Shown here: positions 6,075 through 10,323 of the stretch, piece after piece | Layout of the letters: each line of letters begins with the position of its first letter | How positions within the stretch are numbered: position 1 is the stretch's first letter | Source: Irpex lacteus | Lineage: Eukaryota; Basidiomycota; Agaricomycetes; Polyporales; Irpicaceae | Direction of reading: 5' to 3' | NCBI GenBank assembly: GCA_001986395.2 | Contig: MQVO02000314.1 | Location: forward strand, 1 to 10,323 | DNA length: 10,323 nucleotides | Position numbers and translations under genes: made by a program | Notes under the pieces: model-generated | What the model was told of the DNA's origin: nothing | The model's input: only the letters and a program-made list of their open reading frames with translations | Databases searched by the model: none

Positions 6075-6430
6075 TAAGATTTAGGGTAAGGTGTGAGAAA
6101 CTTTACTTGGCCTCTAGCAAAAGGAAACCTATTGCTAAAAACTATCAAATTGTCGGGAACACCTTAAAGCTATTTTAACTAAATGTGTTAGGTAACTAAT
6201 TCATGGCTCAGGTAATGACTCGAGGTATGGTAAAATCGAAATAGAGGCACGTAAGGAAATAGATGAAGGTGGTGAAGGTGGGGAAGGTGGGGACCAAGGT
6301 TCCACTATCGTTCCACAAAGGTTACTAACCAAAAGAAATTAATTATAATTAAAGAAGAAAGAATAGAGTGTCTGAATTGGATATACTCTATGAGCTTACC
6401 AGGCTCTTATGCTTTCCATTACATTAACTC
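6075..6430 (+). other. Probable group I intron core remnant
   Basis: Directly after the endonuclease tail there is a less AT-rich stretch containing AAATTGTCGGGAACACC followed by TTAAAGC (like the Q side of a group I core), GGTAATGACTCGAGGTATGG with GTAAAATCG (R-like), an imperfect GGTGGTGAAGGTGGGGAAGG purine repeat near 6268-6290, and GGATATACTC near 6379 (S-like). The order and the position after a GIY-YIG tail fit the 3' part of a group I intron. Pairings P3, P7 and P8 were not verified. No exon could be identified downstream. Confidence 0.4.
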
Positions 6431-6807
6431 GCATCAGGGGATTTAGGAAATATTAAAATAATATAAAATTGAAATCTTAAAAGAAGCACTATTATTAATT
6501 GAGATACAAAATAATAAAATAATTATTTTAGTGTAGTATATTAACATTCATAAATATTGTATCTTATTTATAAAACACTTAATTATCAGGACCTGAGAAA
6601 AAAATAAAACGTATGTATATTATTTCTTAAGTGGATTGTTAAATGATAATTAACTATTTTTAAGTATATACCTTTTTATTAAAAAAAGGAAAGAAGCTAA
6701 GTATAAAAATTTTAATTATCTAAGTACATTAATACTATCTTTATTTATGTATAAAATAAAAATTTTATATATAGATTTTTAGTAGTATATTTAATTTCAT
6801 AAATATT
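6431..6807. other. AT-rich spacer with a repeated 30-bp motif
   Basis: No gene was seen. AGTGTAGTATATTAACATTC (6530 onward, continuing into ATAAATATTGT) recurs in altered form at 6781-6809 (AGTAGTATATTTAATTTCAT plus AAATATTATG), directly at the start codon of the next reading frame. GATACAA (6503) and TTGTATC (6557) form an inverted pair. A family B hairpin lies at 6671-6691. Confidence 0.5.
6671..6691. repeat. Family B hairpin, short copy
   Basis: CCTTTTTATTAAAAAAAGGA is a short T-run/A-run palindrome in the spacer before the membrane-protein frame. Confidence 0.65.
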
Positions 6808-7147
6808 ATGCAAAAATTAAATAAAATCCAAAAATTAAATCAAATCAGTATTTTATCTAGGCTAATTATTGGGGTAAAAAAAGGGTATTCAACTCCAACA
6901 CTACCTGATAATTTAATTAAATTAAATTCTACATTTTTCATAAGAACATTAAGATTTTTAGGTGGAACTAGTTTTCTTATTATTACTATCAAACAGTTAT
7001 ATAAATAATCCTATTTACATTTTATATATAGCTTTATTTTTTGCCTTTATTTTTACTTGTTATCAATATTATTTAAGTTTTAACAGAATTAAACATTTTA
7101 AAGTGCTTAAATCTGAGGAGCTAGATATAAAAAAATATAAAAAATAG
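6808..7147 (+). pseudogene. Small hydrophobic membrane protein, frameshifted
   Basis: The first frame (6808-7008) starts MQKLNKIQKLNQ, passes YSTPTLPDNLIKLNS, and ends in FIRTLRFLGGTSFLIITIKQ. A second frame, open across the same zone, continues as NPIYILYIALFFAFIFTCYQ, then YYLSFNRIKHFKVLKSEELD, stopping at 7147. Joined at about 7000-7010, they would give two membrane segments followed by a basic stretch. The order (RxLRxLGG, hydrophobic helix, second helix with a YYLS-like end, then LKSxxLD) recalls conserved hypothetical membrane proteins seen in basidiomycete mitochondrial DNA, which usually continue further. That resemblance is from memory and untested. The C-terminus ends early here. 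Confidence 0.5.
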
Positions 7148-7363
7148 ACCCCAAATGGAATGGTGCCAGTACAACCATAGTATTGTTAATCATTTATTTA
7201 TAAAAAAAATAATTTTTAAAGAAAAGATAATTAAATATATAAGTTATATTCTTTGTTAGTTCAGATATTAAATTTATATATAGTTACCCTCGGACGAGGG
7301 TTTATTTATTTTTAATTTGGGAGGATCATTAATGTATTTTTATTTACTCCTACCATTCCTCAA
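7148..7363. other. AT-rich spacer with a GC-capped hairpin
   Basis: No reading frame of interest was found apart from a very short one starting at ATG 7333. A perfect 7-bp hairpin, ACCCTCG-GA-CGAGGGT, lies at 7286-7301. Confidence 0.5.
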
Positions 7364-7443
7364 CAAAAAAACTAGGCTCTAATTAAAATTTAATTTAATT
7401 AAATTTTAATAATACCGGGATAATTAATTAGTTTTTTAGGGTT
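7364..7443. repeat. Long-armed hairpin; 64-bp inverted repeat, copy 2
   Basis: Bases 7366-7429 are the exact reverse complement of 3056-3119. The arms AAAAAAACTAGG and AATTAGTTTTTTAGGG are of family A type. It lies immediately before the ATG at 7444. Confidence 0.9.
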
Positions 7444-7751
7444 ATGGTTAAATTGATTATTTACACTATTCTAATTGTAAATTCAAGTTATTCCTCTTCT
7501 GAACACGGAGCTGAGGGTAACATGTTTCAAACTCTTACTTAACTAATAATAATAAAACAGGAACCCTTTTCCTAGGCTCATACATCACAGAGTAAGGTAA
7601 AGATCTAAATCATTTTAACTTAAGCCTTAATACAAGCATAACAGGATCATCTGCAACACCTATTATAAATAATTGTAATCAAATTCAAAGTATTGGTTTA
7701 GCTCTATACACATCAAGCTATGTTACTTGTTATCGTTTCAATAGTGCTTAA
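7444..7751 (+). pseudogene. Unrecognised reading frame with signal-like N-terminus, two lesions
   Basis: The frame starts at ATG 7444 with MVKLIIYTILIVNSSYSSSE (a hydrophobic start resembling a signal or membrane anchor) and runs through GAEGNMFQTLT to TAA. After a one-base shift the text continues TNNNKTGTLFLGSYITE, one TAA, then GKDLNHFNLSLNTSITGSSA, then TPIINNCNQIQSIGLALYTS and ends ...CYRFNSA at TAA 7749-7751. It is polar, Ser/Thr/Asn-rich and uniform in style across the lesions, so one decayed gene is plausible. No family was recognised. Confidence 0.4.
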
Positions 7752-7814
7752 ACTAGAACATTCTATCATAAGCTGAAAAGTAAATGATTTTAAGATAAAG
7801 CCCTTTTTCTAAAC

Positions 7815-7880
7815 TCCAAAAAAACTAATTATTTCTGTCCACAATCCAATCCACTTTGTGGGCTGGGTCCTAGTTTTTTT
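7815..7880. repeat. Family A hairpin, copy 6, carrying a GC-rich insert
   Basis: The arms CTCCAAAAAAACTAATTATTTCT and TCCTAGTTTTTTT are family A. The normal AAT between TTATTTCT and TCCTAG is replaced by about 31 bases (7837-7867: GTCCACAATCCAATCCACTT, then TGTGGGCTGGG) that resemble the GC-rich cluster at 914-960. CCACAA/TTGTGG can pair within the insert. Confidence 0.85.
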
Positions 7881-7894
7881 TAGTAGAATACTTT

Positions 7895-8305
7895 AAAAAA
7901 AGCAGGAAGCTCTTTAGGTTATACTAAATTTTAAATAGACTATAGCTAAGATGAAAGAAGCCTATTATACTAAAGTTCATACTTTATCTGAAGAGGGTAG
8001 AGCTAAAATTAGTGAGAGTAACCATAATCGTTCCGAAGAATTAAAGGAAAAAAGATAGGGCTCGTATGCTTAAGTATAGTCTTGCTAAGGCACACTCTAT
8101 CCTTTTTTTTTTAATAAAAAAAAAGGGAAGTCACAAATGTTTTCACAAACGAATAGACTATCTACCCTAGTAAGACAAGCTGCCACAGATATTGGTGTTT
8201 ATCATGTTTCAGTAAAAAAAATTTATTAAAGCAATCCATAGTGTAAGCTATGTAAGCAAATAATATACACGGAAAAGGAATATATTTTGCTTACAAGCTT
8301 ATTTA
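7895..8305 (+). pseudogene. Homing endonuclease C-terminal half (NUMOD3 and NUMOD1 motifs)
   Basis: The plus strand reads KAGSSLGYTKF, then MKEAYYTKVHTLSEEGRAKI and SESNHNRSEELKEKR (NUMOD3-type repeats, usual form 'SEETKAKIS'), then after a shift RARMLKYSLAKAHS. A family B hairpin (8101-8127) interrupts it. It resumes with VFTNE*TIYPS and RQAATDIGVYHVSVKK (NUMOD1 helix-turn-helix), and probably HGKGIYFAYK near 8270-8300. This is the DNA-binding half of a GIY-YIG or HNH intron endonuclease; the nuclease domain is missing. Several frameshifts and stops are present. It is a relic of an intron otherwise lost here. Confidence 0.72.
8101..8127. repeat. Family B hairpin inside the endonuclease relic
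   Basis: CCTTTTTTTTTTAATA is followed by AAAAAAAAAGGG. It separates the NUMOD3 part from the NUMOD1 part of the relic, where related proteins run without such an insert. Confidence 0.82.
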
Positions 8306-8365
8306 TATCTATGTATTAAATAAAAAAGAATATCTTAGATTTGTGCTAAACGTTAGAGCCGGGAG

Positions 8366-8383
8366 GAGGACGCTCACGTCCTC
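8366..8383. repeat. GC-rich hairpin
   Basis: A perfect 7-bp stem, GAGGACG-CTCA-CGTCCTC, stands out in AT-rich DNA 33 bp upstream of tRNA-Arg. It could act as an RNA processing or stability element, but nothing shows this directly. Confidence 0.6.
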
Positions 8384-8415
8384 AAAAATTTATTTATTTA
8401 TTTAAATTAGAGTTG

Positions 8416-8490
8416 AGTATCTTTAGCTTAATTGGTAGTAGTATATGTTTACGAAACATATTATATTGGTTCGAGTCCAATAAGATACTA
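8416..8490 (+). tRNA. trnR: tRNA-Arg (ACG)
   Basis: On the plus strand acceptor AGTATCT pairs fully with AGATACT, anticodon stem TATGT/ACATA holds loop TTACGAA (anticodon ACG), T-arm ATTGG/CCAAT holds TTCGAGT, and the D-arm contains TTAATTGGTAG. The discriminator is A. The structure is intact and it is the only clearly functional plus-strand gene in the window. Confidence 0.93.
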
Positions 8491-8521
8491 ATAAATTTCT
8501 TAATCCATTATCTCTTTATTT

Positions 8522-8655
8522 TTATTAAGCCTATAAGGATTCTGTACCTAAACCTAACTACTACTACAGATACCTCTAATCCAGCTGCGACAGAATCTAC
8601 TAGTCCTAGTGCTGATAAATCAGCTAAACCTACAACTGATTCAACAAATGAATAA
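8522..8655 (+). pseudogene. Ser/Thr-rich C-terminal frame of unknown protein
   Basis: The open frame that runs through and past tRNA-Arg ends with KPIRILYLNL and then a low-complexity tail, TTTTDTSNPAATESTSPSAD, then KSAKPTTDSTNE and TAA at 8653-8655. The tail has much lower AT and a clear codon pattern compared with the surroundings, so it is probably the end of a former gene rather than chance. The start is not identifiable and no family was recognised. Confidence 0.35.
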
Positions 8656-8697
8656 ATAAAATAAAAAGTTATAAAAAAGTATACACAATAAAATAAT

Positions 8698-8740
8698 AAA
8701 AAAACGCTAAGAATTATTTCTAATTCCTAGTGTATTTTTA
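8698..8740. repeat. Family A hairpin element, copy 7
   Basis: The arms AAAAACGCTAAG and CCTAGTGTATTTTT surround core AATTATTTCTAATT. The arm changes are partly paired (ACGCTA versus TAGTGT). It marks the left edge of the nad5 homology. Confidence 0.75.
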
Positions 8741-9445
8741 TTGGTATGATTAGTTATATTATGATTAGCTGGGTTTACTACATATATAAGTGGTTTAATA
8801 GCAGTAGTATTTAATGATATAAAAAGAGTAATAGCTTTATCTATTATCTCTCAATTAAGCATGATGATGTTAGCTATAAGGGTAAGTGCATATGTTTTTA
8901 GTAATCTCTCTTCTTCCAAAAAACTAGTTAGAATTATTTATAATTACTAGTGTTTTTGGGGTATTGTCATGCTTTCTTTAAAGCATTTTTATTTCTGTCA
9001 GCTGGTTATATATGTCAGAAACTCAATATATGCGTAAATTTGGAGTATTAATAGAATATTTATCAATTAGTAATACTACTATGTTAATAGCCTTTAATCC
9101 CTTTGCCTGGTCTAAGAGGTTACTATAGTTCAGATAATTATAATCATTATATGGAATTTGTACTGTATGTGGATATATATGTCTTATATTACTACAGCAT
9201 CAGCTACATTCACAGCAATATATTCATTAAGAGTATATATTTAACATTATATAATAATCCACGTGGGAATAAATGTCTATATGGACATAAACATTAAAGT
9301 ACTAATATGACAATACCTTTGTCTATTTTAACTATATTTAGTATATTATTAGGTTATGATAGAGATAATGTTGTATTTAATTTAACTATGGGGTTCCCAC
9401 ATACTAATTCCTTTATTGAAACTGAATATACTTTACCCCTTTTTT
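8741..9445 (+). pseudogene. nad5: NADH dehydrogenase subunit 5 pseudogene
   Basis: The plus strand carries, in order, nad5 signatures: GFTTYISGLIAVVFNDIKRV, IALSIISQLSMMMLAIRVSA, HAFFKAFLFLSAG, YMSETQYMRKFGVLIEYLS, LPGLRGYYSSDN, TASATFTAIYSLRVY, LYNNPRGNK, MTIPLSILTIFSILLGY and FIETEYTLPLF. This is the central to C-terminal part of the antiporter-like subunit of complex I. The pieces lie in different frames with several indels and stops (for example after SAG, after GYYSS and after SLRVYI), and a family A hairpin interrupts it at 8916-8961. Homology begins at one hairpin (8698-8740) and ends at another (9436-9456). An intact nad5 must exist elsewhere if the organism respires through complex I. 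Confidence 0.9.
8916..8961. repeat. Family A hairpin element, copy 8, inside nad5
   Basis: The arms CCAAAAAACTAG and CTAGTGTTTTTGGGG surround core TTAGAATTATTTATAATTA. It sits between the conserved SAYVF and HAFFKAF segments of nad5. Confidence 0.87.
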
Positions 9446-9456
9446 TAATAAAAAGG
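9436..9456. repeat. Family B hairpin at the right edge of nad5
   Basis: CCCCTTTTTTTAATAAAAAGG forms a T-run/A-run hairpin exactly where nad5 similarity (EYTLPLF) ends, with a further AAAGGG just after. Confidence 0.7.
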
Positions 9457-9586
9457 AAATAAAGGGAGGCTAGTGTATGAAAGTGGGTTAGGGTTTACAT
9501 TAGAATAAGACGGTTTTCCGTGGCCCAAACCACTAAGAATCAACAGGTGCGAACTTGCTATCCTTCCAATAAAATTTTATTCTTAT

Positions 9587-9800
9587 CTAGTGTCTGTCTA
9601 GATAGAATACCTTATGCTTAAGAACTCCCCTCGCACGTACTTGATGTAGTTCAACTCTGTAAGTTTCTTCGATTTGTTCACCTTCAATTTAACCTCTGAT
9701 TTAGCTTCACTATTAACTTCCCCTCAGTTTTAACTTCTTCTCTAGGATGAACAATCACATCAGATTTAGTAGATTGAGTCTCATTAACTTTAGATTCTTA
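9587..9800 (-). pseudogene. Unrecognised hydrophilic reading frame, shifted twice
   Basis: The minus strand reads SKVNETQSTKSDVIVHPREE and VKTEG, then in the next frame EVNSEAKSEVKLK, then in the third frame GEQIEETYRVELHQVRARGV and LKHKVFYLDRH, ending in TAG at 9587-9589. The composition (Glu/Lys/Ser, then an amphipathic charged stretch) is continuous across the shifts, which suggests one gene with two single-base indels. There is no recognised family. The right side continues into DNA with an A-run near 9810. Confidence 0.35.
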
Positions 9801-9873
9801 TGTAGCCAAAAAAGGGGGTTCTAAAATTTTAATAAATAAAAAGAAAATTAGTAACACATTAAATTATTTATCG

Positions 9874-9890
9874 CCCACCACGGTGGTGGG
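9874..9890. repeat. GC-rich hairpin
   Basis: CCCACCAC-G-GTGGTGGG is an 8-bp perfect inverted repeat around a single G, isolated in AT-rich DNA between two unrecognised reading frames. Confidence 0.65.
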
Positions 9891-9932
9891 GTTTATTAAG
9901 GCTATTAATTTCAAATAGCTTTATCTTAATAC

Positions 9933-10280
9933 TTATTTTCTGTTGTTACGTATATCATTTAACTGTTTTAAAGAGCTAAATATTTTAGATTTAATCTCTT
10001 TACTATTATTCTGGCACATGGATTCGTTACGTTTTATTTGCTGTTTTCCTTGTTTTAGCATCCTCATTACTAATCACACCGTTTTTTTTCAAATAAATCC
10101 ACAATATCATTCTCTACTTCCCTTTTTTTTTATAAAAAAAAGGAAGGCATCAAGTTCTTTTCCATTACTTTGTAAGCAGGCTTCTTCGTAACGCATTTGT
10201 TTTATTTTTCTGCTAAAGTCAGTAACCGCAAAAATCCAATCAGTCCGGCGGTCCGGCTGCTCTTATATAAATTAAGTATA
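9933..10280 (-). pseudogene. Unrecognised charged reading frame with hairpin insertion
   Basis: The minus strand reads EQPDRRTDWIFAVTDFSRKI, KQMRYEEACLQSNGKELDAF, then a family B hairpin (10117-10146), then VENDIVDLFEKK, then after a shift GVISNEDAKTRKTANK, then NESMCQNNSKEIKSKIFSSL and KQLNDIRNNRK with TAA at 9933-9935. The pieces are soluble, charged, alternately Lys- and Glu-rich, and look like one protein of about 110 residues interrupted by the hairpin and two or so single-base shifts. No family was recognised; a mitochondrial plasmid-type protein is only a guess. Confidence 0.4.
10117..10146. repeat. Family B hairpin inside the 10.1-kb reading frame
   Basis: CTTCCCTTTTTTTTTA is followed by TAAAAAAAAGGAAG. 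It lies between the GKELDAF and VENDIVDLF segments of the minus-strand frame. Confidence 0.82.
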
Positions 10281-10323
10281 GATTTTAAATAAACTATTTC
10301 ATTTAACCCTTTATCTGTAAGAT

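Noticed and set aside
8351..8385. GAGCCGGGAGGAGGACG... considered as group II intron domain V
   Set aside because: It starts like domain V (GAGCC), but the two-part stem with the bulge and GNRA loop is absent; it is a simple hairpin.
8413..8520. N-terminal part of the 80-codon plus-strand ORF through tRNA-Arg
   Set aside because: This part is the tRNA sequence read as protein. Only the Ser/Thr-rich end after 8522 was kept, at low confidence.
543..8961. CRISPR-like array of spaced repeats
   Set aside because: The repeats are irregularly spaced by hundreds to thousands of bases, in both orientations, in mitochondrial DNA with no cas-like genes.
9103..9297. 64-codon plus-strand ORF as an independent gene
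   Set aside because: It is an open piece of the nad5 pseudogene (LPGLRGYYS ... LYNNPRGNK) and not a separate gene.
9480..9570. GC-richer block with CGGTTTTCCGTGGCCCAAACC, considered as rRNA or RNase P RNA
   Set aside because: No conserved rRNA or RNase P motif could be matched and no cloverleaf fits.
9943..10191. 82-codon plus-strand ORF
   Set aside because: It is antisense to the more coherent charged minus-strand frame and looks like a composition-driven hydrophobic shadow.

Overview
The window looks like an accessory stretch of a fungal mitochondrial genome, most likely from a basidiomycete (Agaricomycetes-like). The evidence is: very AT-rich DNA; a conserved cox2 N-terminus of the basidiomycete type; mitochondrial tRNA genes; pieces of nad5 and atp9; and debris of group I and group II intron proteins. 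TGA sits where tryptophan is expected in several intron-protein frames, for example an 'H-W-I-V-E-A-D' motif in the reverse transcriptase and the zone before GF(T/S)xxEGCF in the homing endonucleases. This fits mitochondrial genetic code 4.

Layout. 1-352 (minus): 5' end of cox2, well conserved in sequence but broken by three single-base indels. 353-1260: non-coding, with hairpins, a GC-rich cluster and a 7-bp tandem repeat. 1270-1559 (minus): tRNA cluster trnE(UUC), trnM(CAU), trnL(UAA). 1955-2243 (minus): an atp9 C-terminal fragment followed at once by a GIY-YIG endonuclease reading frame. 2346-2912: unrecognised small reading frames around a 76-bp direct repeat. 3127-3850 and 4010-4640 (minus): two decayed LAGLIDADG endonucleases. 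5099-5170: a degenerate tRNA-Trp. 5170-5785 (minus): a truncated group II intron reverse transcriptase abutting that tRNA. 5873-6430: GIY-YIG C-terminal tail and a probable group I intron core remnant. 6808-7147: a frameshifted small membrane protein. 7444-7751: an unknown reading frame with two lesions. 7895-8305: a NUMOD3/NUMOD1 endonuclease relic. 8416-8490: trnR(ACG). 8741-9445: a nad5 pseudogene. 9587-9800 and 9933-10280 (minus): two unrecognised broken reading frames.

The most striking structure is not a gene. Several families of short palindromes are scattered through the window. Family A is about 45 bp, with CCCAAAAAAACTAG / CTAGTTTTTTTGGG arms and a GTTAGAATTATTTCTAAT core, in at least eight copies plus two long-armed variants. 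Family B is CCCTTTTTTT...AAAAAAAGGG, in six or more copies. There is also a GC-rich family. Copies lie inside recognisable coding relics (the LAGLIDADG linker, nad5, the NUMOD endonuclease, the 10.1-kb reading frame), and one GC-rich element sits inside a family A hairpin. This looks like an active or recently active population of mobile hairpin elements.

Caveat. Almost every protein frame here carries single-base indels, including the otherwise perfectly conserved cox2. Some lesions may be long-read assembly errors rather than true decay. Nothing has been searched or computed beyond reading the sequence.
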